A stretch of 64,000 bases of DNA from Synechococcus sp. PCC 7336 (GTDB lineage Bacteria > Cyanobacteriota > Cyanobacteriia > Thermostichales > PCC-7336), in the NCBI RefSeq assembly GCF_000332275.1, contig NZ_CM001776.1, forward strand, positions 1,349,268 through 1,413,267, in the 5' to 3' direction. Every line of letters begins with the position of its first letter. The stretch's first letter is position 1. The translations under genes were made by a program, and so were the position numbers. The notes beneath the pieces are model-generated. The model was not told the DNA's origin, made no database searches, and saw only the letters and a list, made by a program, of their open reading frames with translations. Positions 1 through 8,725 of the stretch are shown piece by piece.

Positions 1-281
1 CAGTGTGGCAGCCACTGAGGATTTCGACCAGATTTTTGATTATGGTATTGACGAATACGGCCTAAGCCAAGCAATAGACTATACAAAATAGGCTGAAACA
101 GCGATTTTCCGACCTTGGAGAAAACCCTTTGCTCTACCCTGCCGTTGACGATATCCGCGCCGGATATAGGCGCAGCGTGTGCGGCGTACATTCGATTTAT
201 TATCGAATCGAGAGTGGCGGAGTTGAGATTATCCGCATTTTGGGACGACAAGACCTCAATCAGGCTTTGAATAACTGCTGA
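1..281 (+). pseudogene. ParE-type toxin remnant, frameshifted, cut by window edge
   Basis: Reads as the C-terminal three quarters of a RelE/ParE-superfamily toxin, a family that poisons gyrase or translation and is normally paired with a small antitoxin. Positions 2-88 read in one frame (IFDYGIDEYGLSQAIDYTK) and hit a TAG at 89-91. The protein then resumes in the next frame from 90 (RLKQRFSDLGENPLLYPAV, then IRAGYRRSV, HSIYYRI and EIIRILGRQD), which are typical ParE C-terminal motifs, ending at TGA 279-281. A single extra base near the A-run at 85-89 explains the break. The N-terminus and any antitoxin lie outside the window. It is probably inactive unless the frameshift is a sequencing error or is programmed. 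Confidence 0.75.
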
Positions 282-493
282 GTATTGAAGTATTTTTTTC
301 TTGCCTGCGGCCTTGCGGCATCTCGATATTAACGAATATTGCCATTCGACTTACAACGATTGAGATGAGTCTCATACTGCAAGAGAGGCTCCTGCGCTCT
401 CGGGGTTCGAGCGATCGCCCCATCGTGGGTTTAGCTAACCAGCGCATCCCGCCCTCAGCGAGCGAGCTCGAACGTATCTGGAGGACTGAATTC

Positions 494-1363
494 ATGCAGC
501 TTTTCAATCGCATTTTGGTGGCCGTGGACGCCTCGGGGGCATCCGTTAGAGAAACCAAAGCGCTCTTAGGGCTACCCCGCTACGGTCAAACAGCTGTCAC
601 CCTGTTGCACGTCGTCCCCAAAACTCAAGTAACAGAGCGGCTCAGTGGCAGCAAAGAAGCCGATGGCCGTGCCTATCTCGATCGCGCCAAAGCAGAACTA
701 GAGGGTTTTGAGAATGTGACTGTGAGCGATCGCCTCGAAGAAGGAGATCCCAAAACCGTCCTATTGAAGGTTGCTGACGAAATCGATGCGTCCCTGACGA
801 TTATGGGGGGGCGCAGTATGAACCGGCTGGTGGCCATCTTTAAAAACTCGGTCAGCCAATACGTGTTCCAACTGTCTACTCGCCCGCTATTGATTGTGCG
901 GGAAGGTCTGATGCCCTCCCCCAATATCAACCGCGTCATGGTGGCACTCGATGGGTCCCAAGCCGCCCAGCAAGCCCTCAAAATTGGCATGGATATGATC
1001 GCGGATGCAGTCGGCCGCGAACTGTTACTGATCCGGGTGCTTTCAGATCGCGCCTCGGCCAGCTATCAGAAAGTTCCAGACAATCCCGAGAAAGAAGACG
1101 AGGTGCTAGCAACTGCAATCTCCACGCTAAAGAACAAAGGTGTTCCCTACCGATCGTTTTACGCCGTTGGCGATCCGGGTCGCGAAATTACACTGCTTTC
1201 GGGCGAGAAGGGGGCCGACCTATTGGTGATGGGCTCTCCCGATCGCCGTCCGAGTATTGCCAAAACCCTGCCCGATCTAGAGCGTCTATTGGGGAATTCT
1301 GTGTCTGACTACGTGCGCGTTCACGCCCAGTGCCCCGTTTTGATGGCTCGCCCGCAGGAATAG
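494..1363 (+). CDS. Universal stress protein, tandem UspA domains
   Basis: 289-aa cytoplasmic protein made of two Usp (UspA) domains in tandem, about residues 4-136 and 146-286. Each opens with the characteristic strand (ILVAVDAS and VMVALDGS) and has the inner 'IMGGRS' / 'VMGSPD' strand that leads to the nucleotide-binding loop. Family members bind ATP or mediate stress tolerance; the exact role here is unknown. The open frame extends upstream to 365, but the ATG at 494 has a good GGAG ribosome site at 482-485 and begins exactly at the domain, so it is preferred. The gene stands alone upstream of mnmE, separated by 69 bp. Confidence 0.88.
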   Translation: MQLFNRILVAVDASGASVRETKALLGLPRYGQTAVTLLHVVPKTQVTERLSGSKEADGRAYLDRAKAELEGFENVTVSDRLEEGDPKTVLLKVADEIDASLTIMGGRSMNRLVAIFKNSVSQYVFQLSTRPLLIVREGLMPSPNINRVMVALDGSQAAQQALKIGMDMIADAVGRELLLIRVLSDRASASYQKVPDNPEKEDEVLATAISTLKNKGVPYRSFYAVGDPGREITLLSGEKGADLLVMGSPDRRPSIAKTLPDLERLLGNSVSDYVRVHAQCPVLMARPQE

Positions 1364-1432
1364 AGGTCTCGGTTGACGAGCCCCGAGGAGCCAAGTCGCT
1401 AGAGTAGATCCAGTCTGCTCTAGCGATAGTTC

Positions 1433-2824
1433 GTGTCTGCCAATCCCTCCGATACAATCGCCGCCATCGCCACCGCCGCCGTTCCCGCCCGAGGCAGCGT
1501 CGGCATCGTGCGCGTCTCCGGTCCCGAAGCCCTCGATCTTGCTAAAGTGCTCTTCCATCCAGCGGGCAAGCCCGCTTGGGACAGTCATCGCATTCTGTAC
1601 GGCAGCTTGCGGGATGCTGCGGGGAACGAAATTGACGAAGCTCTGTTGCTGTGGATGCAAGCCCCCCGTTCCTACACTCGCGAGGATGTGGTGGAGTTTC
1701 ACTGTCACGGCGGCATTATGGTGGTGCAGGCTGCACTGCAGGCTTGTTTGCAGCAGGGGGCACGGCTGGCAGAGCCCGGAGAATTTACATTGCGGGCCTT
1801 TTTGAATGGGCGGATTGACTTAACTCAAGCGGAGAGTATTTCGCAGTTGGTGGGTTCGCAGTCGGAGCAGGCGGCCCAGTTGGCCTTGGCGGGGGTGCGG
1901 GGCAAGTTGGCCCAACCGATTCGGGAGTTGCGATCGCGCTGCCTCGATGTGCTGGCGACGGTGGAAGCCCAGATTGATTTTGAAGACGATTTGGGGCCGC
2001 TGGACGAGTCAGAGGTGCAGAAAACGTTGGAGGAAATTTGCGATCGCGTCGCAGCGATTTTGGCCACTGCCGAGCGGGGGGAGTTGTTGCGGCGGGGGTT
2101 GAAGGTGGCGATCGTGGGTCAGCCGAATGTGGGTAAGTCCAGTTTGTTGAATGCTTGGAGTGGGATCGATCGCGCCATTGTGACGGACCTGCCGGGAACG
2201 ACGCGGGATGTGGTGGAATCGCAGTTGGTGGTGGAGGGGATGCCGGTACAGGTGCTGGATACGGCGGGAATTCGGGAGACGGGCGATCGGGTGGAGAGTT
2301 TGGGTATCGAGCGATCGCGCCAGGTGGCCCAATCTGCCGATCTCGTCATCCTCGTGGTTGCTGCGCCGTTGGGGTGGACTGCTGGCGATGAGGCGATTTA
2401 CGCAACTGTGGCAGGCCGTCCGCTCCTGATTGCGATCAACAAAACGGATTTAGCCCCGTCCGAGAGTGTCGAGCTGCCGGAGGCGATCGCCACCTGTCCG
2501 GTTATTTCCACTCAATTGCAAGCCTCCGAGCCCGCCGCCCAAAGCATCCGTGCCCTCGAACGTGCTGTTATCCATATCGCCACCCAAGGCAAGGTGACCG
2601 CCAGCAATTTGGATGTAGCCATCAACGATCGCCAAAAAGCCGCCCTCTTGCGGGCGCAAGCTTCGTTGCGACAGGTGATTCAGACCCTCTCCGATGCATT
2701 GCCCTTGGATTTTTGGACGATCGATTTGCGAGATGCCGTCCGAGCGTTGGGGGAAATCACGGGCGAAACGGTCACCGAATCGATGCTCGATCGCATTTTC
2801 AGCCAATTTTGTATCGGCAAATAA
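1433..2824 (+). CDS. mnmE: tRNA modification GTPase MnmE
   Basis: 463 aa, the usual MnmE/TrmE length. With MnmG it forms the complex that installs the (carboxymethyl)aminomethyl group on U34 of certain tRNAs. The N-terminal folate-binding domain begins near residue 8 (TIAAIATA...[11 protein letters not shown]). The G domain carries the P-loop GQPNVGKSS at about residues 228-236, then [16 protein letters not shown] and NKTD. The C-terminus ends in FCIGK, the conserved catalytic-Cys motif. Translation appears to start at GTG 1433; no in-frame ATG gives a full N-terminal domain. It is a single gene, followed by a 400-bp gap holding a repeat element. Identification is secure. Confidence 0.97.
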   Translation: MSANPSDTIAAIATAAVPARGSVGIVRVSGPEALDLAKVLFHPAGKPAWDSHRILYGSLRDAAGNEIDEALLLWMQAPRSYTREDVVEFHCHGGIMVVQAALQACLQQGARLAEPGEFTLRAFLNGRIDLTQAESISQLVGSQSEQAAQLALAGVRGKLAQPIRELRSRCLDVLATVEAQIDFEDDLGPLDESEVQKTLEEICDRVAAILATAERGELLRRGLKVAIVGQPNVGKSSLLNAWSGIDRAIVTDLPGTTRDVVESQLVVEGMPVQVLDTAGIRETGDRVESLGIERSRQVAQSADLVILVVAAPLGWTAGDEAIYATVAGRPLLIAINKTDLAPSESVELPEAIATCPVISTQLQASEPAAQSIRALERAVIHIATQGKVTASNLDVAINDRQKAALLRAQASLRQVIQTLSDALPLDFWTIDLRDAVRALGEITGETVTESMLDRIFSQFCIGK

Positions 2825-2827
2825 ACA

Positions 2828-3181
2828 TCTCAACCCAATCCATATTGAGATCTGGAGTTTTCAGACATTGCACTCGGCCCCCTAAATCCCCCACCAGTGG
2901 GGGACTTCCGAGAGGCTATTGGCTTCGTTCTACAACTTTAATCATCACGATCTCCATCGCCTTCCCCGCCTCCCAACCCTTAGCTGGAACTGTACTCAAG
3001 TCCCCCAGAATGGGGGATTTAGGGGGCTAATGTAGCGAACCACAGTGCCAGTGAGAGGGTCTAATAGACACATTCTCAAAACTACAGGTTTCTGCCGCGC
3101 GGCGATCGCCGCTACTGCCATCGCAGGCGGGTCTAATAGACACATTCTCAAAACTACAGGTTTCTACTTAGACGGGGTTTA
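2828..3181 (-). mobile_element. Non-autonomous repeat element, family 1, copy A
   Basis: This fills the mnmE-desA gap. It is a near-identical inverted copy of the element at 29700-29962. Its outer ends are imperfect inverted repeats of roughly 35 bp. Read inward, both ends resemble TTAAACCCC(A/G)TC followed by a GTAGTTTTGAG-like or GGAGTTTTCAG-like block. The interior holds two hairpins built from runs such as CCCCCTAAATCCCCC and their complements. The segment around 3057-3095 (GGTCTAATAGACACATTCTC...) is repeated at 3131-3169, so this copy carries an internal partial duplication of its end. No coding capacity is seen. It resembles a MITE-like element; the mobilising transposase is not in the window. 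Confidence 0.7.
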
Positions 3182-3238
3182 AGGGAGTTACGGGGAACTT
3201 GTTTGCCAGCAAAAGTTGTGTGAATTCGTCCTCGGAGC

Positions 3239-4288
3239 TTATTTTTTAATTTCAGTAAAAGATTGATAGGCCTGCTGGGGGTGGAAGATATGGCACTGGC
3301 CCACCACCTGCTTCATCAACTCCCAATTAAATTTGCACTCGATTGTGGATTCTCCCCAGTTCTCCTTCAAGCTGGCGTGGGCGGCGCGCAGATTGTAGGA
3401 GGGAATGGCCGTCGAAATGTGATGGGGGATGTGGACATTAATGTCGTGGCAAAGCAGTTCCACCCACTTGGGATAGTCGCAGTGAACTGTCCCCGCCAAC
3501 TGTGCCTCGGCTGCATTCCATTCTTCAGCTAGCTTGAACTGCACGCCAGGATAAGTGTGATGCACGAGCGTGAATGTGCTCATCCAGAAGTGATAGCCCA
3601 GCCAGGGCATCAGCCAAAACTTGACCAATCCCCACCAACCGGTGAAGTACACCAGGGCAGATAGCATCATTGCCCCACCCACGAGCGCGAATGCCGCCGA
3701 AAAGGTAAACTTGCCCCGCTCGCGAGCGGTCACATTCTCAGTGGCGGGATTGAAGTGGTGCAATGCCCAGTGGAAAATGGATGCCAGCCACCAAAACCCG
3801 CCCCGCAGCGCTTTGTATAATCTCTGCATAGCCGGAGATTCGGCTTTGAAACCTTCCTCAGTCCAAGGGTGCCAAGCATTATCCACATTCAACTTGTTGG
3901 TGTGTAAGTGGTGGACATCGTGCTGAATGCGCCAGCCGTGAAAGGGATATAGCAGGGGCAGCATCGCCAAGTGACCGACGAGATCGTTCAACCAGGTTTG
4001 CTTGGCAAAGGAGCGATGGGCGCAGTCGTGAGCGATCACAAAAAATCCTGTTAGCGCAGTGCCGCTGAAAAACCAGGCAAAGGGCAGCAGATACCAAGGC
4101 GCAAAGGCGATCGCCCCATAGCCGAGAGCAGCAGCCACAATACTAATCGCTACCGAGCGCCACGCTTTGAGCGGATGCTTGACAAAGACTTCCTTGGGGA
4201 GCGTTTTGATGATGTCTGTAAGCTTCGTCTCGGGTGTGAGGGTATGCGACGGTGGTTCGGCGGCAGGGGGATAGATTGTGGCAGTCAT
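3239..4288 (-). CDS. desA: Acyl-lipid delta-12 fatty acid desaturase
   Basis: 349-aa membrane di-iron desaturase that introduces the delta-12 double bond into oleoyl chains on membrane glycerolipids, using ferredoxin as electron donor in cyanobacteria. The three histidine boxes are visible: HDCAH at residues 87-91, HDVHH at 123-127 and HIPHH at 286-290. Hydrophobic segments lie at about 46-80 and in the middle. The sequence closely follows cyanobacterial DesA throughout, for example [18 protein letters not shown] and [15 protein letters not shown]. The start is placed at the ATG at 4288 (MTATIYPP), because the 14 residues upstream in the open frame are unlike the family. Cold induction is known for the family; no regulatory site was identified here. 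Confidence 0.93.
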   Translation of the reverse strand: MTATIYPPAAEPPSHTLTPETKLTDIIKTLPKEVFVKHPLKAWRSVAISIVAAALGYGAIAFAPWYLLPFAWFFSGTALTGFFVIAHDCAHRSFAKQTWLNDLVGHLAMLPLLYPFHGWRIQHDVHHLHTNKLNVDNAWHPWTEEGFKAESPAMQRLYKALRGGFWWLASIFHWALHHFNPATENVTARERGKFTFSAAFALVGGAMMLSALVYFTGWWGLVKFWLMPWLGYHFWMSTFTLVHHTYPGVQFKLAEEWNAAEAQLAGTVHCDYPKWVELLCHDINVHIPHHISTAIPSYNLRAAHASLKENWGESTIECKFNWELMKQVVGQCHIFHPQQAYQSFTEIKK

Positions 4289-4657
4289 GGACGATCTGGA
4301 TTCTCCATAAAAAACGGCTGACACGACCACTCCCTAGACCGCTCGCCACACTTCACTAGGCCGAGCGATCGCCGACAGTGCAGTCTCGAACATGGGGGAT
4401 CGTGCAAGAGCTGTTAAGGTCTCTTAAATCTCAAGTATTTTATCGCTGCGACCGAACCTGAGATCCATTGAAAAGCCTTTACATTTCTATATTAAGTTAG
4501 TTTGTTTCGCGATCGATACCGCGAGGCTCGGCTGGGTCGAGGTGGAGGCGATCGAATTGCCGCAGCCATCTTGGCTGAGACATGCTAGAGGGGATTGGAG
4601 GCTAGAGCCGATGAGGTCAGTCTCCAAGAGTCTGTGTTGTGGATTGGGAGTGAACTG
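4289..4657. other. Divergent intergenic region desA / GTPase
   Basis: About 370 bp between two divergently transcribed genes, so it should hold both promoters. AT-rich stretches around 4430-4505 are the likely promoter zone. One weak plus-strand candidate is TTGAAA at 4469-4474 with TATTAA 16 bp downstream. No repeat element, hairpin terminator or small gene is convincing. Confidence 0.4.
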
Positions 4658-5977
4658 ATGGGCGATCGCCCTGAAATATCCCCGCCGCCAACTGGCGGGC
4701 CAGATCCCGATCGCCCTCAACCGAATGGCGACGGCGATCGAGATAATTTTGCTATCGGCTGGCCACAAGCGGGGTGGGGCAGTTTATTCAGCCAGTGGTT
4801 GGGGGTGAGCGATGCTCGCATGGCTGAGATTATCGAGCGCGTCCGGGCGGAACTGCCCACCACTTCAGCTCTGCTGATTGGCAAGCCCCAAGCGGGCAAA
4901 AGTTCGATCGTGCGCGGTTTGACAGGGGTGTCCGCCGAGATTGTCGGTCGCGGGTTTCGGCCCTACACGCAGCACACCGAGCGCTATGCCTATCCCTCTG
5001 GCGACCTACCCCTATTGCTCTTTACCGACACTGTGGGCTTGGGGGATGCCGAGCGAGACGATCGAGTGCTCGTAGGCGAACTACTGCAGGAGCTAGGCCG
5101 GGATAGTCCCGGTGCCAAGATCGTCATTCTGACAGTCAAACTGAACGACTTTGCCACCGACACCCTCCGTGCCATCGCCCGACAACTGCGGCAGGAATAT
5201 CCAGACATTCCCTGCCTGCTTGCGGTTACCTGCCTGCACGAGGTCTATCCCTCCCAGACTGATAACCATCCCCCCTATCCGCCCGATGACCCAGATGTAA
5301 GCCGAGCCTACGAGGCCGTACGGACATCGTTTGCGGGGCTTTACGATCGCGCTCTACCGATTGACTTTACGCTCGAAGAAGACGGCTACGAGCCTACGTT
5401 CTACGGACTTGAGGCTCTACGCGACAGCTTGGCAGAAATGCTGCCCGAAGCCGAAGCCCGAGCCATTGCCCAGCTATTGGATTCAACTCAGGACGCCAGT
5501 CGCAAGCTGGGCAGCCTCTACCGCGAGACGGCACGACGATATCTGCTGGCATTTTCGATTATGGCGGCGGCGGTCTCTGCCGTTCCCCTCCCCTTTGCCA
5601 CGATGCCCGCCCTCACCGCACTCCAAATCTCGATGGTGGGGTTATTGGGCAAGCTATACGGTCAAACCCTGACGCCCGCGCAGGTGGGGGGCCTGGTCAG
5701 TACGATCGCCGGGGGCTTTGTGGCCCGCACGGTAGGGCGAGAATTGCTCAAATTTATTCCCGGTTTTGGCAGTGCGATCGCCGCTTGGTGGGCTGCCGCC
5801 TATACTTGGGCGTTAGGGGAAGGGGCCTGCGTCTATTTCGGCGATCTGATGGGGGGCAAAACCCCCGACCCCGCTCGCATTCAACGGATCGCGAACGAAG
5901 CCTTTACCGCAGCCAAACAACGGTTTAAATCCCCACAGCCCGGACGCCCCCCCCGCTCGCCAGTGGATGGCGATTAG
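4658..5977 (+). CDS. Membrane-associated GTPase with C-terminal DUF697 domain
   Basis: 439-aa protein with an Era-like P-loop GTPase domain followed by a membrane-associating DUF697-type helical domain. Visible motifs are P-loop GKPQAGKSS, the Switch II/G3 region DTVGLGD, and a G4-region strand ending LLAVTCLHE rather than a clean NKxD. The C-terminal third (FSIMAAAVSAVPLPFATMPA, later GSAIAAWWAAAYTWALGEG) contains two hydrophobic hairpins typical of DUF697. The frame is open from TTG 4595, but ATG 4658 has GGGAG at 4647-4651, which favours it. The N-terminal 30 residues are Pro/Asp rich and probably disordered. Specific function is unknown; relatives are linked to membrane stress or chloroplast-type envelope roles. 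Confidence 0.8.
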   Translation: MGDRPEISPPPTGGPDPDRPQPNGDGDRDNFAIGWPQAGWGSLFSQWLGVSDARMAEIIERVRAELPTTSALLIGKPQAGKSSIVRGLTGVSAEIVGRGFRPYTQHTERYAYPSGDLPLLLFTDTVGLGDAERDDRVLVGELLQELGRDSPGAKIVILTVKLNDFATDTLRAIARQLRQEYPDIPCLLAVTCLHEVYPSQTDNHPPYPPDDPDVSRAYEAVRTSFAGLYDRALPIDFTLEEDGYEPTFYGLEALRDSLAEMLPEAEARAIAQLLDSTQDASRKLGSLYRETARRYLLAFSIMAAAVSAVPLPFATMPALTALQISMVGLLGKLYGQTLTPAQVGGLVSTIAGGFVARTVGRELLKFIPGFGSAIAAWWAAAYTWALGEGACVYFGDLMGGKTPDPARIQRIANEAFTAAKQRFKSPQPGRPPRSPVDGD

Positions 5978-6232
5978 GACAAGGGTTTGCGAGTTTGGCG
6001 GATTTGTCTAAAGTCTTAAGAGAATGCGCATACATAGGCACAGACATACATAAGCACATATATACCATTGGCATTAAGCCTATAACGCGGCTCAGCGCCT
6101 CTTCAGTGCCCATTTACATCGGTATGCGACGATCGCCAAAGTTGCTTGTGCTGGCAACTCCGCTACGCGAAGACTTTCGAGACCGGCGGCGCTCGCTAAC
6201 CAGTTCTATCAACCTTTCTAGAGGCTCGGTTC

Positions 6233-8158
6233 ATGAACGATACGAACAGTTTGCAGCAGTCCCCATCGCTTGAGGGCGCACAGAAAGCGTATACCTACAA
6301 CTACACGTACATCGAACCCATCGCGATGGCAGATACCCTGCCTGACGGTGAAGGTTTTGCTAGCGATTGGGTGGTCTTGACAGCAAGAAACGCTCTTAGG
6401 TTAGTCATCAACACCCTCATTGCCAATTACGGCGATCGCGGCAAGCCCGGGGTTAAAGACGATGTTAAGCGAGTGTTGAGAACCGCCTTCCGCAAAACGC
6501 TGGCCGACTTGGGGCGCAGGGGCCGACTCAAGTTGTACGGAGCAGTGTTAACGATCGTTCCCCAATTGCTGTTCCGAGGCTTTCCCACGAGTGAAGAAGA
6601 AGTGGAATCGTTCATTAACTCTCCCGCTATCCAAGCCCTCGGCGACGATTTTCTCTCGCCATTTGCTGATAATGTTCTGAAGACCGTCGATCTCCAAACT
6701 GATGCCGGCCATGCTTCCAGCCTAGAGCAATTTCGCAAGTTATTTGCCTACGTCGATCTGCCTGAAATTGCCAATACCTTTCAAGCAGACGAGATGTTTG
6801 CCTACCTGCGGGTGGCCGGGGCCAATCCTTTGGTTATCGCTCGCATGACTGCTCCCGATCCGCGCTTGCCTGTTACTGAGGCCGACTACAAGCAGGCGAT
6901 GGGGGATGAGGCCGATTCGTTAGAGCAGGCGATCGCCGAGGGGCGGGTCTATCTCGCCGATTACTCGATCTTGGCGGGGGCTTTGGAAGGCAGCTTCGGC
7001 CCCGAACCAGAGGAGCAAAAATATATCTATCCTCCGCTAGCGATGTTTGCGGTTCCCGCTGGCGACGGTCCTCACCGACTGCTGAAGCCCGTGGCCATTC
7101 AAACGGGCAGTCAGGCCGCAGAAGATTACATTACCGCCGCCACAGGCAAATATGCTTGGCTGGCTGCAAAAACGACCGTCCAGATCGCCGACGCCAACTA
7201 TCACGAAGCCATCTCTCATCTAGCCCGCACCCACCTGCTGGTCGAGCCGTTTGTGATGGCGACCCACCGGCAACTGCCCGCCACCCATCCCCTGTTCAAA
7301 CTTTTAGTGCCTCACTTTCAAGGCACCCTCGCCATTAACAATGCAGCCCAAGCCTTCCTAGTCGCCCCCCAAGGCGGGGTCAACGCTTTGTTGTCTTGCA
7401 CCATCGAACAATCCCGCACCCTGGCAGTGAAAGGATTGCAGATGCGGGGCTTTAATGCCGAGATGCTGTACAAACGCTTGCAAGATCGCGGCGTGGACGA
7501 TCGGCAAGCCTTGCCCGTTTACCCCTACCGAGACGATGCCCTGCTGGTGTGGGACGCCATTCACGAGTGGGCGGGTGCCTATCTGGCTCTGTACTACACC
7601 GATAGCGACACAGCGGATGGTGGGTTGAAAAAAGTAACGGAGGATGCCCACTTGCAAAACTGGGCTAAAGAAATCGTGGCCTTTGAGGGCGGGCGTCTGA
7701 CGGATTTTGGCAGTGACGGACGAGGGGCGATCGATACCTTAGAGTATCTGGTCGATGCGGTTACGCTGATTATCTTTACCGGCAGTGCCCAACATGCAGC
7801 GGTTAACTTTCCGCAAAAGGGCATTATGAGCTACGCGCCCGCAATGCCGACGGCGGGCTATTTACCGGGTCGCAAGATCGATAAGGATATGACCGAAGCA
7901 GATTATTTCCAGCTCCTGCCACCCCTCGACCAGGCGCAGTCAGGGCTCAATTTGCTCTATTTGCTGGGGTCGGTCTATTACTCGAAACTCGGGGACTATA
8001 AGCCAGACCATTTCGACGATCCGCAGGTAGAGGCTCCTCTCAAAGTCTTTCAAGACCAGTTGAAGGGAATTGGCGAAGAAATCGATCGCCGCAATCTCAA
8101 CCGACCCGACTACGACTATCTCAAACCCACAAATATTCCCCAAAGCATTAATATCTAA
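6233..8158 (+). CDS. Lipoxygenase (bacterial, no PLAT domain)
   Basis: 641-aa lipoxygenase catalytic domain. These non-haem iron enzymes add O2 to polyunsaturated fatty acids to give hydroperoxides. All five expected iron ligands can be placed: H324 and H329 in YHEAISHLARTH (H-x4-H), H521 and N525 in SAQHAAVNFPQ, and the C-terminal isoleucine I641 (...PQSINI). The N-terminal beta-barrel PLAT domain of plant and animal enzymes is absent, as in many bacterial members; the N-terminus begins with a short polar stretch. ATG 6233 has AGAGG 8 bp upstream. It lies about 2 kb from desA, whose products (polyunsaturated acyl chains) are its expected substrates. Regiospecificity cannot be read from the sequence. 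Confidence 0.92.
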   Translation: MNDTNSLQQSPSLEGAQKAYTYNYTYIEPIAMADTLPDGEGFASDWVVLTARNALRLVINTLIANYGDRGKPGVKDDVKRVLRTAFRKTLADLGRRGRLKLYGAVLTIVPQLLFRGFPTSEEEVESFINSPAIQALGDDFLSPFADNVLKTVDLQTDAGHASSLEQFRKLFAYVDLPEIANTFQADEMFAYLRVAGANPLVIARMTAPDPRLPVTEADYKQAMGDEADSLEQAIAEGRVYLADYSILAGALEGSFGPEPEEQKYIYPPLAMFAVPAGDGPHRLLKPVAIQTGSQAAEDYITAATGKYAWLAAKTTVQIADANYHEAISHLARTHLLVEPFVMATHRQLPATHPLFKLLVPHFQGTLAINNAAQAFLVAPQGGVNALLSCTIEQSRTLAVKGLQMRGFNAEMLYKRLQDRGVDDRQALPVYPYRDDALLVWDAIHEWAGAYLALYYTDSDTADGGLKKVTEDAHLQNWAKEIVAFEGGRLTDFGSDGRGAIDTLEYLVDAVTLIIFTGSAQHAAVNFPQKGIMSYAPAMPTAGYLPGRKIDKDMTEADYFQLLPPLDQAQSGLNLLYLLGSVYYSKLGDYKPDHFDDPQVEAPLKVFQDQLKGIGEEIDRRNLNRPDYDYLKPTNIPQSINI

Positions 8159-8255
8159 TGCCTGAAAGGCGATCGCCAATTCCATACAGGGCCAAATCTG
8201 CTGATTTAGCCTTTGGGCGCGATACTCCGATTTGGCCTTACGCTTCTTTTAGGCC

Positions 8256-8442
8256 ACGTCAGTTCGACAGGCGTCTGGCCCCCATCCCCTAGCCCCTTCC
8301 CCCCTCGCGAAGCGTGGCGTCAGCCGTAATTTTGGGGGAAGGGGAACAGAACGGTAGATTGCGGGTTTGAGGCTGTTGCTCCCCTCGCCCAAACTTGGGA
8401 GAGGGGCCGGGGGTGAGGGCCATGCAGAGTCATCGAACTCAG
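8256..8442 (+). mobile_element. Non-autonomous repeat element, family 2, copy 1
   Basis: 187-bp element with a second full copy at 44352-44540 and a partial copy at 52783-52853. The ends are short inverted repeats: ACGTCAGTTCGA at the left, and the complement of ACTGAGTTCGATG at the right. It is flanked by the direct repeat TTTAGGCC (8248-8255 and 8443-8450), which looks like an 8-bp target duplication. The interior contains the CCCCTCGCGAAGCGTGGCG block and a hairpin around CTCCCCTC...GAGGGGCC. No open reading frame belongs to it. Confidence 0.7.
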
Positions 8443-8460
8443 TTTAGGCCATGCTCGGCA

Positions 8461-8721
8461 TCAGTCTCGTTCGCTCTCTAGCAACAGTTCATCGAGAGAT
8501 TCAGGAAAATCCCCACGCTCTACCATTCTCCGAAAAGCTTTGTAACAGTCGTTTTTATCCCCCTCTTTGCGAGGATAGCCCAACCAGAGGATGAAGATAG
8601 ACTTCTGCTCTGGAACGGCAAAAGCCCGAAAGAACAGGCGATAGCGATTGGGAATACCCATCTTCTCGACGCGACCAAATTTCCTCAAACGCTTGTGACA
8701 AAAGGGATGAGCCAGTGCCAT
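8461..8721 (-). CDS. YhaV-like toxin, short orphan
   Basis: 86-aa protein whose core (NRYRLFFRAF, then SIFILWLGYPRKEGDKNDCY, KAFRRMVERGDFP) resembles the C-terminal half of YhaV-type toxins, ribosome-associated RNases of the RelE fold. Typical YhaV is about 150 aa, so the N-terminal half is missing. The frame cannot be extended because an in-frame TAA lies just upstream. No PrlF-like or other antitoxin gene is adjacent: the gene directly upstream on the same strand is an alpha/beta hydrolase ending 4 bp away, and downstream lies the family-2 repeat. It could be a decayed toxin or a genuinely short subfamily. Assignment is by motif only. Confidence 0.55.
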   Translation of the reverse strand: MALAHPFCHKRLRKFGRVEKMGIPNRYRLFFRAFAVPEQKSIFILWLGYPRKEGDKNDCYKAFRRMVERGDFPESLDELLLESERD

Positions 8722-8725
8722 GACA

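Noticed and set aside
5995-6273. Open frame of 92 aa before the lipoxygenase gene
   Set aside because: Starts at TTG with no ribosome site, has composition unlike a protein and overlaps the lipoxygenase ATG.
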